Of a stretch of DNA of 64,000 nucleotides, positions 44,492 through 53,991 are shown piece after piece. A program made the translations under genes and the position numbers. The stretch's first letter is position 1. Each line of letters starts with the position of its first letter. Under the pieces are notes generated by a model. The model made no database searches and was not told where the DNA came from. It was given only the letters and a program-made list of their open reading frames with translations. The DNA comes from CBDCVN01 sp965223045. GTDB taxonomy: Bacteria; Deinococcota; Deinococci; Deinococcales; Trueperaceae. The DNA lies in NCBI GenBank assembly GCA_965223045.1, contig CBDCVN010000013.1, forward strand, positions 4,216,001-4,280,000. The letters run 5' to 3'.

Positions 44492-45129
44492 TCAATTTGT
44501 ATCTACGCTTTTGATTTATGATTGGAAATAATGTATTCACTATAAGTCTACTTTATGACAGCTTAATTTAGCAGCTTCTACAAACTAATGGTTGTTAAAG
44601 CTCACTAAGTCGTGACCCCCTAAAGTCTCATAAAGTCGTGACTATTTTTAGACTCCAAGTAGGTAAAAAAGCTGCATGATATGGATTATGTCAGATTACA
44701 CCTCCTTAGAAGAAAGAGTAGAAATGCTACAACGAGCTGACAATGGAGAACCAATAAGCAAAATTGCTCTTGAATTAGGGTGGCATCCATCTACAGTCAA
44801 AAAATGGGTAAGAAGAGGTCGTGAACAAGGTCGTCAAGGTTTGGAAAGGAAGATGGGACGTCCTCAAAAAGGAGCTCTAAGCAGTTATCCTGCACGTATG
44901 GTAGGAGAATTACGTCAAATACGATTACAACATCCTCGTTGGGGTGCTGATACGTTGCGTATAGAGCTAGGTCGTATGCCCCAGTGGGCAGGTAAATTGT
45001 TGCCTAGTCGGTCAAGTATTAATCGCTTCTTACAAGAAGAGCAATTGGTCCAAAACTATGAACGTCATGTAGCATTACCATCCACTAAGCACACACGCTT
45101 AACCCATGCCCATGAATGTTGGCAAGTAG

Positions 45130-46510
45130 CAGGCTTTTTTCATGAAGAAGAATTCTCACGAAAAGCCCACTAATTTTTATGAATAAACTGAAGAGGCAAA
45201 ATTTAGAGTATTTTAGTTCCTTAAGGGATAATTGGGATTTTAAATCAGTTTGTTTTAGACAAGAAAATCTAGCATTCTTATGAAATTGTTGTGCTTCATG
45301 AAATCAAAAGAAAAAGAAGAAATGATGTGTAGGTATGAAAAACACAGGAACTACACATCAAGCGAGTATACCAAGTCCAATAGCATATGTTATGAGGGTT
45401 AGAGAGGAACGGCAATTAAGCAAATGCCGTTATAGCATGGAAACATTATGGAGGCTTGTGCTAATGGGGATTTGTGCTGGGTCTGAAAATGTTCGAGAGC
45501 TACACCAGTGGCTTGAAGATCAAGCAGAGGAATTATATGAGCAGGGGTTTAGAACTCTAAAAGGTGAAAAGTACCTCCCCTCTGAGGTTACATTGTATAG
45601 ATTTTTCTGGATTCTAGAGAGGTGTATTGTGGAATTAGAACACCAACTTAAAATATGGGCAATAGAAACACTGAATAAAGTAATTCCAGTGAGTGAGATG
45701 TTAGTGATTCATGTGGATGGGAAACACCTTAGGGGTAGCACACGTAAGCGTTGTGGGGATAAGGGGTTGCACATGTTGTCACTGTACATTAATCAAGTGG
45801 GTATGACTTTAATGCAAGAACAAGTAAAGACAGATGAAGCGAAAACAGCTAGGCAAATGATAGGGATATTAAATGAGGTGTTTGGTAGACCATGGATACT
45901 GACAGGGGACGCAGCGTTTACAGAACGAGCAGTTATCGATGCTGTGTTAGAGGCAAATGGAAGGTATTTCTTAGCATTGAAGGATAATCGATCAAGTTTA
46001 AAGAAATTTGCTGAGTGGGCATTTAGTCTTGAGTTTTGTGAAGAGGATAGCCAAATTGAGGATGAAGAGCATAGAAGTGGAGAAATATGGTTGCGAGAAA
46101 TTGAAACAAGACCAGTTGATGAGGTAACCCAAGGACAGTTACCTGAAGCACAGTATTTCGTTCGATGCATTCGTACCGTTGTGTGTAAAACAACAGGTGA
46201 AATCAAGTCTCAGGAGACACAATATGCCATTACCAGCGCTCATGGGGATGCAAGGAAGTTTTACCTATGGTGGCGAGGGCATTGGGCTATAGAGAATCGT
46301 TCTCATCACAAGAGGGATACGATATGGAGAGAGGATTTTTGTCGTTTAAGGAAAGGAGCTCAAAGCTTTGCTGCTTTACGTAATCTTGTACTGAGTCTGT
46401 TTCACCTACGAGGTACTACTTCTGTTCTTAGGCAAACACGTCGTTTCGCTTCGAAACCTTACCTCATACCAGAATTTCTGGGCTTTTGATACCTTCATGA
46501 AAAAAGCCTG
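45130..46510 (+). mobile_element. ISAs1-family insertion sequence
   Basis: 1381 bp. CAGGCTTTTTTCATGAAG at the left is repeated inverted at the right (CTTCATGAAAAAAGCCTG). GGCAAGTAG is duplicated at 45121-45129 and 46511-46519, a 9-bp target copy as expected for this family. It splits the transposase of the surrounding element. Confidence 0.93.
45335..46489 (+). CDS. ISAs1-family transposase
   Basis: 384 residues. Typical regions: RYSMETLWRLVLMGICAGSE, EVTLYRFFWILE, then LVIHVDGKHLRGSTR (first Asp), ILTGDAAFTERAVIDAV (second Asp) and GHWAIENRSHHKRDTIWRED (Glu), with NGRYFLALKDNRSSL between. The frame is intact and probably functional. It fills its element and contains no CTCGAG. Confidence 0.93.
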   Translation: MKNTGTTHQASIPSPIAYVMRVREERQLSKCRYSMETLWRLVLMGICAGSENVRELHQWLEDQAEELYEQGFRTLKGEKYLPSEVTLYRFFWILERCIVELEHQLKIWAIETLNKVIPVSEMLVIHVDGKHLRGSTRKRCGDKGLHMLSLYINQVGMTLMQEQVKTDEAKTARQMIGILNEVFGRPWILTGDAAFTERAVIDAVLEANGRYFLALKDNRSSLKKFAEWAFSLEFCEEDSQIEDEEHRSGEIWLREIETRPVDEVTQGQLPEAQYFVRCIRTVVCKTTGEIKSQETQYAITSAHGDARKFYLWWRGHWAIENRSHHKRDTIWREDFCRLRKGAQSFAALRNLVLSLFHLRGTTSVLRQTRRFASKPYLIPEFLGF

Positions 46511-47487
46511 GGCAAGTAGATGCAATGGGACATGAGCTTGTTCCAAGTGTAGGAGTAGTTAGCCTAGTTGATGTAAGTGATGTTGTTTCCCGTACACGCC
46601 TGCTAAGTTATCCTTGCTTTCTAGGTAAGGAGAAAGCAATTCGCCACACCAATACTGAGGACTATCAAATCACTTTGAGGTTAGCATTTTTAGACTGGGG
46701 GGTTACCTGAAAGTATTCAAGTTGATCATGACAGTGTTTTCTTTGATGTTAGGAGTAAATCACCCTTTCCTACAAGATTACATCTGTGGTTGTTAGCAAT
46801 GGGTATCGAACTTCAATTTAGTCGTATTCGTCGCCCTACAGATCAAGCAATTGTAGAGAGATCGCATCAATTGTGGGCTGATCAGGTTCTTGATCGACAC
46901 TATCCATCTTGGAACGCTTTATATCAAGCTTTACGAGATAGACGCAACATACTTAATGAAGAGCTTCCTTGTCACTCTTTGGGAGGGCAAGCACCGCTAC
47001 AAGCTTTTCCAGAGGCAGCTCACTCAGGGCGCTGGTATAGACCTGAGTGGGAAGATGAAATGTTTGACCTAAGCGAAGTTGATGCTTATCTAGCAAAGGG
47101 AAAATGGTTTAGGCGAATAGGTCAAAACGGCACAATTTCCTTAGGAGGACAGATTTATTACCTAGGGAACAATCATTTACGTGAGCAGTGCGAAATAAAT
47201 TTCAAGTTACCAGAAAGAGTTTTGTCATTTCTCAATCAGAGAGGTGAGTTGATTAAACAGTTACCCATCCAAGGTATTGATCCACCCACACTCATTGGAA
47301 ACATTTTTGCTTTTACTCAATCTATCCCTTTTCAGCCTTCTCTTCCTTTTACTTGGCAAGAACAGCAAAGGTTACGACTTTTTGAGACTTAATATGGTCA
47401 TGAGCTTACCCCCAAAAACTGGACAGAAAACCCCGGCGAAATTAAGGTCCATAGAAGATGTAAAATATCTAGAATATGGAGATATAA

Positions 47488-47781
47488 ATGAGCCAGACAA
47501 AAGGAATAAGAAAAACATATAAGAAAGAATTCAAAGCTAAAGTTGCAGCAGCAGCCATAGTTGGAGAGAAGAATCTTGCAGAATTAGCAAATCAATATGG
47601 TGTACACACCACTCAAATTAAAGAATGGAAAAAAGCTGGATCAGAAGCATTGCATGAAAGATTTTCACTACTAAGGGGCAGGAAAGCCAAACTGCAAGAA
47701 CGTAGAGAGGCTGCACTGTACGAACAGATTGGCAAATTGAAAATGGAACTAGATTTTTTGTCCAAAGGGCTCAAAAACTGA
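47488..47781 (+). CDS. IS3-family OrfA (helix-turn-helix)
   Basis: 97 residues: RKTYKKEFKAKVAAAAI, then ELANQYGVHTTQIKEWKKAG (helix-turn-helix) and a leucine-zipper-like LYEQIGKLKMELDFL. A slippery TTTTTTG at 47754-47760 near the end allows a -1 frameshift into OrfB: the new frame reads FVQRAQKLSQEERM and continues to the integrase domain. This is the standard way the family makes its fused transposase. Confidence 0.88.
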   Translation: MSQTKGIRKTYKKEFKAKVAAAAIVGEKNLAELANQYGVHTTQIKEWKKAGSEALHERFSLLRGRKAKLQERREAALYEQIGKLKMELDFLSKGLKN

Positions 47782-47795
47782 GTCAAGAGGAACGT

Positions 47796-48632
47796 ATGTT
47801 GATAGTCGATCCAAGGCACCCTCAATTGAGCATTACTAAGCAATGTGAGTTACTGAGACTGAATCGTAGTAGTTATTACTATCGACCTACAAGAATCAGC
47901 GATCTCAATGAATGCTTGATGCAAAGGATAGATGAGTTGTATACAGATCATCCTTTTCTAGGTTATCGCAAGATAACAGCAATGCTCAATGGAGAAGGCT
48001 ATAAAGTCAATCACAAAAGAGTATATCGTTTGATGTGTCTGATGGGTTTGCAAGCTATATATGCCAAACCCAAACTAAGTAAACCAAAGGAAGGACATAA
48101 AATTTACCCATACCTTCTGAAAAACAAAATCATAAACAAACCAAATCAGGTATGGGCTAGTGATATTACGTATATACGTTTGCAAGGAGGATATTGCTAT
48201 CTGGTAGTAGTAATGGATTGGTATAGCCGTTATGTTGTTTCATGGGAAGTTTCGAATAGCATGAAAGCAGAGTTTTGTATAGAAGCATTAGAAGAGGCGT
48301 TGGAAGGAGAGAAGCCAGAGATATTCAATACAGATCAAGGTAGTCAGTACACAAGTCATGAGTTTACGGATATATTGAAGGCAAACGAAATAGCAATCAG
48401 CATGGACGGAAGAGGGTGCTACATGGATAATATATTTACAGAAAGGTTGTGGAGAACGGTAAAGTATGAAGAAGTATATCTAAAGGAATACAAAAATATA
48501 GAGCAAGGAAGGGAAGAAATAGGAAAGTACTTACAATTTTATAACAGTGAACGTCCGCATCAATCATTGCAGTACAAAACGCCTGAATTAGTTTACAGAG
48601 AGGAGAAAACTAAATCAATAATAACAGGATAG
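47796..48632 (+). CDS. IS3-family OrfB transposase (integrase core)
   Basis: 278 residues from the ATG, though in the fused OrfAB it would begin at the slip site upstream. HPQLSITKQCELLRLNRSSY and LGYRKITAMLNGEGYKVNHK precede the catalytic core: VWASDITYIRL (Asp), FNTDQGSQYTSHEF (Asp), SMDGRGCYMDNIFTERLWRT (Glu), ending FYNSERPHQSL. All residues are present, so it is probably active. Confidence 0.93.
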   Translation: MLIVDPRHPQLSITKQCELLRLNRSSYYYRPTRISDLNECLMQRIDELYTDHPFLGYRKITAMLNGEGYKVNHKRVYRLMCLMGLQAIYAKPKLSKPKEGHKIYPYLLKNKIINKPNQVWASDITYIRLQGGYCYLVVVMDWYSRYVVSWEVSNSMKAEFCIEALEEALEGEKPEIFNTDQGSQYTSHEFTDILKANEIAISMDGRGCYMDNIFTERLWRTVKYEEVYLKEYKNIEQGREEIGKYLQFYNSERPHQSLQYKTPELVYREEKTKSIITG

Positions 48633-48774
48633 GTTGTTATCAAGCTTACAAACAATGTAATCTCAATTTGATATCATTTTAGTAGGTCTTAATTAACCTT
48701 AATTTTTTGTCCGATCAATTGGGTTCACCTCACTTAGTGAGACTTAACATGGTTGCATTTACAGTAAAGCCACT

Positions 48775-50616
48775 TTACTTTCTAGTAGTTGGTAATACCA
48801 CCTTGAATATTGAACCTTGTCCCTCTACAGTAGAAACATCAACTGCTCCATTAAAGCTCCCTGTAATAATGTTGTGGATAATAGATAGTCCTAAACCTGT
48901 ACCTTTGCCAATTTCTTTGGTAGTGAACATAGGTTCAAAGATCTTTGGCAAAGTGTCCGCAGAAATGCCACAGCCATTGTCTTCAACAAACATTACAATT
49001 TGATCATCCTGCTTTTCAAAATGCAGTTTTACAAGTGCTCCATCGTTTGATCTTCCTTCAAAAGCGTCCATAGCATTAACAAGTAAATTAGAAATAACTT
49101 GATTAAAGCGTGCAGGATCGCCATGAAGATTTAATGCTGTTTGACTTGGCTCGAGCCTTAACTCAATATTCGTTTTACGAGCGCGATGCTCGAGCATAGC
49201 TAAGCTGTCCTCAGCAACTTTATAGGGGTCAAAGTCAACTTTTGTATTAGATGTCCTTGAGTGACTTCGCATGCGACGCACAAACTCACCAAGGCGCTCT
49301 AGTGAAGCATCAGCATCTTTAATGCTAGCACTTAGTTCTGTAGCAATTTCACGGTGATCATCTTCGGTGACATCTGCTAAGCCAATAGATTGCTGATACT
49401 CATCAGTAAGGTTCTTGGCCTGCAGGATTTGATTGCGAGCAGCAGCCAAAGGCGTATTAATTTCGTGAGCTAGACCTGCAGTGAGTCGCCCAATACTAGC
49501 AAGGTTTTCACTCGCAAGGAGCTTGGCTTGACTATCTTTAAGTTCTCGGGTACGCTCTATAACTTTTTGCTCGAGTGTGAGCGAGAAATCTTTAAGTTCT
49601 TGGTTGAGACGTTGGTTTTCAGCAATGGCAATAATTTGCCTTATAATTACCGTTAAGGTAACTAGCCCCAAACCAATTAAAAGACCTGCTTCACTTATGC
49701 CACCATCGTTCCGACCCATGAACATGACCGTGAAAGCTAAGACCACAGCAACATAAGGTGCATAGAGAACAAACTGATCTGCCCAAACACCTGTTAAGCG
49801 GTTAATCTTCCTAGAGGTTTGATTCCTCATACTGATGTAGGCTGCTATACCAAATAGAAGAGTAGCCACAACATACAGAATATCAACGGGATGACCACTT
49901 ACATAAAGCTCTTCAGCTTCAAGCAAGAAGAAGTAGGTGTCAGCTAGTATATAGATAGTGAGGAAGGCAATGAGCCACAAGGTGACACTTGAGAGAGCTT
50001 GGGCACGGCGCGCAAAAAGCATAAGGACAGTGAGGCTTACAAAAGCCAAATCTAGAACAGGGTAAGTTAAGCCCACTACCATTGCTAGGGGTTCACCCAT
50101 GTACCAGTCAATGCTGGGCACTGACATAGAACGCCAAAACAAGAGGCTTATTCCCAGAATGATGATGGTAATATCTAAGGAAATGCGGAACCCTTCGTTT
50201 CGATTATATTGGGGCTTATGTAACAGCCAAATGCCAGCAGTCAAAGGGATATAACCAGCAATGTAAAAGAAATCGGCAATGCTGGGGAAAGGATCTATTC
50301 CAAACCCAAGTTCAAGCACTGACCAGAGGTTGTCAGCAACAAACCATAGTCCCATTGCAAGTGTCAAATAAATCCAAGCTTTACGCTTTGTCCCTTGATG
50401 ATAACACGCTGCAATTATACTAAGCACAAGGGCTGGAAGATATAAAGCATTAAAGAAAACATTGGCAATTACGGGTTGGGAGGTTTTAGGCCAAAGGAAA
50501 AAGCTAAAAAGAGCAAAAGCAACGATTCCAACAATGTTTATAAAAAGCAGCCAATTAATCCCTTGTCTTTTTATGAGGGATGTAATTGTAACGGATGTAC
50601 CTTGAGCCGTACTCAT
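48775..50616 (-). CDS. Membrane sensor histidine kinase with about ten N-terminal helices
   Basis: 613 residues. About ten membrane helices occupy residues 18-335, a multi-helix sensor that I cannot assign to a named domain. A coiled coil follows (EQKVIERTRELKDSQAKLL), then the H-box ASIGRLTAGLAHEINTPLAA with the phospho-accepting His. The ATPase has NLLVNAMDAFEG, VEDNGCGISADTL and TTKEIGKGTGLGLSI. It lacks a receiver domain. It is the third gene on this strand after two receiver proteins that make and degrade c-di-GMP, which are its likely targets. Confidence 0.92.
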   Translation of the reverse strand: MSTAQGTSVTITSLIKRQGINWLLFINIVGIVAFALFSFFLWPKTSQPVIANVFFNALYLPALVLSIIAACYHQGTKRKAWIYLTLAMGLWFVADNLWSVLELGFGIDPFPSIADFFYIAGYIPLTAGIWLLHKPQYNRNEGFRISLDITIIILGISLLFWRSMSVPSIDWYMGEPLAMVVGLTYPVLDLAFVSLTVLMLFARRAQALSSVTLWLIAFLTIYILADTYFFLLEAEELYVSGHPVDILYVVATLLFGIAAYISMRNQTSRKINRLTGVWADQFVLYAPYVAVVLAFTVMFMGRNDGGISEAGLLIGLGLVTLTVIIRQIIAIAENQRLNQELKDFSLTLEQKVIERTRELKDSQAKLLASENLASIGRLTAGLAHEINTPLAAARNQILQAKNLTDEYQQSIGLADVTEDDHREIATELSASIKDADASLERLGEFVRRMRSHSRTSNTKVDFDPYKVAEDSLAMLEHRARKTNIELRLEPSQTALNLHGDPARFNQVISNLLVNAMDAFEGRSNDGALVKLHFEKQDDQIVMFVEDNGCGISADTLPKIFEPMFTTKEIGKGTGLGLSIIHNIITGSFNGAVDVSTVEGQGSIFKVVLPTTRK

Positions 50617-50744
50617 AACTCACATCGCTTTTTATAAATGGAAAGAAATTTTAAATTTAGAAATAAGATCAGGTCAAGTTTTGTCATAATCTTTGCTCCT
50701 AAAGTGTTGTGGTGGGTTATATTGCTGAAGTATAAGCATCTATA

Positions 50745-52169
50745 CTAAACTACCTTGCCAATTACTACTCTATTACGCCCCTGTTCCTTAGCCTGATAAA
50801 GTGCCTTATCAGCAGCTTCAATTAAAGAATTACCTAAGGATTCAAGTAATTTTTCACTTACAGGTACTGTACCAATCTCATCAACATTGAGGCTTGCAAC
50901 CCCTAAGCTTGCGGTTATATGTAAAGTTTCATTACCATAGGAAATGAGTAGACTTTCAGTTACTTTGCGCAGTTTCTCGGCAATGGCAGTGGCCCCATCT
51001 AGGTCAGTATGAGGCAATACTATAATTACTTCTTCACCTCCATAACGTCCAATAAAATCAGACTTACGGAGCTGGTGTTTAAGTGTATGTCCTAAAACAG
51101 CTAAAACCCTATCACCCGCTAAGTGACCATATTTGTCATTAAGTACTTTAAAGTGATCAATATCAAACATCAGTAGACTCAAGGGATGTTTATGACGATG
51201 TGCTAGTTGCAATATATTGCCAAACTTCTGAAACCAGTGACGTCGCGTTGCTATGTGTGTTAAATCATCCACAGTTGCAAGTTCATAGAGCCTTACGTTT
51301 TCAATTGCTACTGCAGCCTGTCTTGCAAAAATTTCAAGCAGTTGCAGGTCTGCTGAGGGCTCGAGCTTGTGGTCTACTAACACCACACCTATCACACGCT
51401 CACCTGTAAGTAGCGGTAGCGACAGCATAGAACCTGTTTGGACTTTACCTGACTTTATTGCTGTAATAGCTACTTGACGCTCATTTCCAGTTAGAGCATC
51501 CCAACTTGTGCCATGAAAATGTCCTGTGGCAACACGCACTTCAAAACTTTCTTTTTCGTTTGTTGCAATAAGTCCTGCTTCATCAGCTGGCTCAATATTG
51601 ACTTTTGAATCAAAGGTTGCCACAACCGCACCTGCTAAGCCTAATAGACCTTGTACTTGCACCAAAATACCTTCTAAAAGTTCGTTGAGAGGCTGTAGTT
51701 TATAAAGGTGGGTGGTAGCCTGTAAAATATAATTTAGCCCTTTACGGGAGGCATATAAAGCTGCTATGTGGCGAAAGGTTTTTAGGGAGGCATCTATTAA
51801 AACTAGGAGCTTTTCAGGGCCTTCTGATTTATCGTGATAGCCTTGAATATCAAGTTCTTTAAGCATTTGCCGAGCAGGTTTTTCAGAAGCATAACCTGTT
51901 TGTAAGAGGATTTGCACTTCTGTATTAAAGGTTCTAATTTCTCTAACAACCTCTTCTCCTGTCATGCCCGGCATAAAGTAATCAAGGAGAATGAGATGGA
52001 TTTCTTCTTTATGACAAAGCTCTAAGGCTGTTCTACCATCACTAGCACTTAAAACTTTATGACCATCTTGACGTAGGAGCGTGTCTAAAGTTTCAACTAT
52101 GCTTGGGTCATCATCAACCACTAAAATAGTGTGACCACTAGCTTTAACTTGGCTTCTTAGGCGGGCCAT
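50745..52169 (-). CDS. Response regulator diguanylate cyclase (REC-GAF-GGDEF)
   Basis: 474 residues. REC at ~13-130 with acidic pocket VVDDD and phospho-Asp in LLDYFMPGM. GAF-like domain at ~150-300. The GGDEF domain (~305-470) reads FIGRYGGEEVIIVLP, an active GGEE(F)-type site, with an inhibitory-site RKSD just before it. It should make c-di-GMP when phosphorylated. The start overlaps the HD-GYP gene's 3' end by 13 bases. Its REC shares 67 identical nucleotides with that of the neighbour. Confidence 0.94.
   Translation of the reverse strand: MARLRSQVKASGHTILVVDDDPSIVETLDTLLRQDGHKVLSASDGRTALELCHKEEIHLILLDYFMPGMTGEEVVREIRTFNTEVQILLQTGYASEKPARQMLKELDIQGYHDKSEGPEKLLVLIDASLKTFRHIAALYASRKGLNYILQATTHLYKLQPLNELLEGILVQVQGLLGLAGAVVATFDSKVNIEPADEAGLIATNEKESFEVRVATGHFHGTSWDALTGNERQVAITAIKSGKVQTGSMLSLPLLTGERVIGVVLVDHKLEPSADLQLLEIFARQAAVAIENVRLYELATVDDLTHIATRRHWFQKFGNILQLAHRHKHPLSLLMFDIDHFKVLNDKYGHLAGDRVLAVLGHTLKHQLRKSDFIGRYGGEEVIIVLPHTDLDGATAIAEKLRKVTESLLISYGNETLHITASLGVASLNVDEIGTVPVSEKLLESLGNSLIEAADKALYQAKEQGRNRVVIGKVV
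51805..51871 (-). repeat. 67-nt segment identical to 52827-52893
   Basis: This REC segment, encoding RQMLKELDIQGYHDKSEGPE, is identical base for base to 52827-52893 in the neighbouring gene, while the flanking REC sequence has diverged. It covers the end of helix 4 to helix 5, the usual REC dimer face. Confidence 0.9.
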
Positions 52170-53203
52170 TCAACGAACTCCTTCACTTCAGTTTGTCCTG
52201 AAGTTTGTGATATGTTTGATGAAACGCTTATTGCTCCTATAAAGATTTCAACCAATTGAGGATCAAAGTGGCTACCACTATTATTTCTAATTTCTTGTAT
52301 AGCGGCCTCTAATGATTGAGCGGGTTTATAGGAGCGCTTAGAGGTAAGTGCATCAAAGACATCACATAGAGCAAAGATGCGTGCTAAAAGTGGAATAGCT
52401 TCGCCTGTTAGCCCTAATGGGTAGCCTTTACCATCCCAACGTTCATGATGATGGCGAATTACATTAAGTGCTTCAGGGTCTAAGCCAGAAACAAGGGAAG
52501 CCAATTCAAAACCTTTTTCTGAGTGGCCTTTCATAACTTCCCATTCATGTGGCTCAAGTTTATCTGGCTTAAGCAAGATGGCATCTGGGACGCTTAATTT
52601 GCCAAGGTCATGCAAGTAAGCACCTTGTCTTAAAGCTAGAAGCTGCTTTTCGTTTAGTTTTAACTTTTGACCAACTTGTGCAGCAAATGTTACAACACGT
52701 TCAGTGTGCCCAGCAGTTTCAAGGTCTCTAGCTTCAAGAGCAATCCCTAGCGCAAGTAAACTCCCTTCAAGTGCCCGCTTGCTGCTAATTTGCTCATAGC
52801 TTTTTAAAGCAACATCTACCCACAAAAGGAGCTTTTCAGGGCCTTCTGATTTATCGTGATAGCCTTGAATATCAAGTTCTTTAAGCATTTGCCTAGGTGG
52901 TTTTTCGATAAAGCCTGTTTGTAAAATGATTTGCATATCTCGATTAAACTGGCGTACTTGGGATACAACCTCACTCCCATCTAACCCTGGCATCTTATAG
53001 TCAAGCAACATCACATGAATTTTATGCTCACTGCATAGTTCAATAGCTTTCTTTCCTGTATTTGCACTAAAGACTTTGTGACCTTCATGTTTTAGTAAAG
53101 CTACTGTCGCTTCGCCTAAAAAGGGGTCATCCTCCACAACAAGGAATCTGTATCCTGATATGTTTGCTTTATTGAACAGTCTTGACACTAAGTGGCCTTT
53201 CAA
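52157..53203 (-). CDS. Response regulator c-di-GMP phosphodiesterase (REC-HD-GYP)
   Basis: 348 residues. REC at ~17-135: VVEDD, phospho-Asp in LLDYKMPGLDG. The HD-GYP domain (~155-325) has HTERV, YLHDLGKLSVPD, HHERWDGKGYP and FALCDVFDALTS, all metal and substrate residues kept. It should degrade c-di-GMP. It is the first gene of the operon. The same operon encodes the opposing cyclase and the kinase, so one kinase may set the balance of both. Confidence 0.94.
   Translation of the reverse strand: MKGHLVSRLFNKANISGYRFLVVEDDPFLGEATVALLKHEGHKVFSANTGKKAIELCSEHKIHVMLLDYKMPGLDGSEVVSQVRQFNRDMQIILQTGFIEKPPRQMLKELDIQGYHDKSEGPEKLLLWVDVALKSYEQISSKRALEGSLLALGIALEARDLETAGHTERVVTFAAQVGQKLKLNEKQLLALRQGAYLHDLGKLSVPDAILLKPDKLEPHEWEVMKGHSEKGFELASLVSGLDPEALNVIRHHHERWDGKGYPLGLTGEAIPLLARIFALCDVFDALTSKRSYKPAQSLEAAIQEIRNNSGSHFDPQLVEIFIGAISVSSNISQTSGQTEVKEFVEWPA
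52827..52893 (-). repeat. 67-nt segment identical to 51805-51871
   Basis: Partner of the repeat in the neighbouring cyclase gene, lying about 1.0 kb upstream in the same operon. Identity of silent positions implies recent gene conversion or duplication. Confidence 0.9.
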
Positions 53204-53441
53204 GCATTAAACATCACCATTCATTTCTGATTACCTACAGAAATCTCAAGAAATAGATACTGTTTTTTTGAGACTAGAGCAACAGATCACCTCCTAAACA
53301 ATTACAACATTAGCATAAAAACTTTTAACCTCAAAACATTAATATGATATAAACCCTTGCCTTCTTATGGCTAAGGATTTCATTCTGAATTTAGTAAATA
53401 ATCTCTAATGAATTAGAGCTATAGGAGCCTTTATATTTATT

Positions 53442-53981
53442 ATGAAACGTTTAATTATAGTCATAGCCGTTACAATTCCACTTATCGCTTTGCTTATTTT
53501 TGGCTATATTAATCTACGTGATCCCAATCAGCGAGATTATATTGATACTAATGTCAAGCTTGCACCTACGTTTGCTGCCTCTCTATTTGAACGTTATCAA
53601 GAAAACTATGGTGAAGTTTTAGGTGTTGGGGAAAGCTTAGAAGTGCCAATGGTAGTTAACTTCTGGGCCTCATGGTGTGGGCCATGCTATCAAGAAGCCC
53701 CTTTTCTGGAAGAAGCTTGGCGTAAATATAAAGATCAAGTCCTTTTTTTAGGAGTTAATACACAAGACAAAAATAATAAAGAAGCGCAAAAGTTCCTTGA
53801 CAACTTTGAGGTTAGTTTTCCCAATGTTATTGATGAAAAGAACCGCATAAGCATTGATTATGCGGTTCTTGGTCTGCCAGAAACGTTTTTCATTAATAAA
53901 GACTTATCAATAAGCTATGTTTTTAAAGGGCCTGTTACTGAGAGAATCCTCGAGCAAGAAATCAACAACCTTTTACAATAA
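53442..53981 (+). CDS. TlpA/CcmG-like membrane-anchored thiol-disulfide protein
   Basis: 179 residues with one N-terminal membrane anchor (about 4-22). The thioredoxin domain carries NFWASWCGPCYQEAPFLEE, the active WCGPC, and cis-Pro in VLGLPETFFIN. The intervening GVNTQDKNNKEAQKFLDNF is typical of CcmG/TlpA. Family knowledge: CcmG reduces apocytochrome c before haem attachment by CcmF. ccmF lies at 42077-44110, so a role in cytochrome c maturation is a fair inference despite the 9-kb gap filled partly by IS elements. Confidence 0.9.
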   Translation: MKRLIIVIAVTIPLIALLIFGYINLRDPNQRDYIDTNVKLAPTFAASLFERYQENYGEVLGVGESLEVPMVVNFWASWCGPCYQEAPFLEEAWRKYKDQVLFLGVNTQDKNNKEAQKFLDNFEVSFPNVIDEKNRISIDYAVLGLPETFFINKDLSISYVFKGPVTERILEQEINNLLQ

Positions 53982-53991
53982 TGTAAACACT

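Larger units (their letters stand above)
44691..47392 (+). pseudogene. Integrase-core (IS481-like) transposase, split and frameshifted
   Basis: Part 1 encodes a helix-turn-helix start (ISKIALELGWHPSTVKKWV) and a linker (HPRWGADTLRIELGR). Removing the ISAs1-family element and one 9-bp duplication continues CWQVDAMGHELV in frame, with the first catalytic Asp in VDAMG. A one-base insertion in the G-run at about 46698 then breaks the frame. The remainder reads LPESIQVDHDSVFFD, RPTDQAIVERSHQLWADQ (catalytic Glu) to the stop at 47392. Rebuilt length is about 437 residues. Start chosen at MSDYTS; an ATG at 44676 is also in frame. Confidence 0.82.
47406..48727 (+). mobile_element. IS3-family insertion sequence
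   Basis: 1322 bp with imperfect terminal repeats of about 25 bp (TTACCCCCAAAAACTGGACA left; inverse of TGAACCCAATTGATCGGACA right). It carries the usual two overlapping frames. I find no target duplication. It lies within the right terminal region of the surrounding IS481-like element. Confidence 0.85.
44594..48748 (+). mobile_element. IS481-like element carrying two further insertion sequences
   Basis: Ends GTTAAAGCTCACTAAGT (44594-44610) and its inverse at 48732-48748 (15 of 17 match). ATGGTT is duplicated at 44588-44593 and 48749-48754. Sub-terminal AAAGTCGTGAC and AAGTCTCA words occur at both ends. Inside are the element's own broken transposase, an ISAs1-family element (45130-46510) in that gene, and an IS3-family element (47406-48727) in the right end. 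Without the two inserts it would be about 1.45 kb. Confidence 0.85.
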
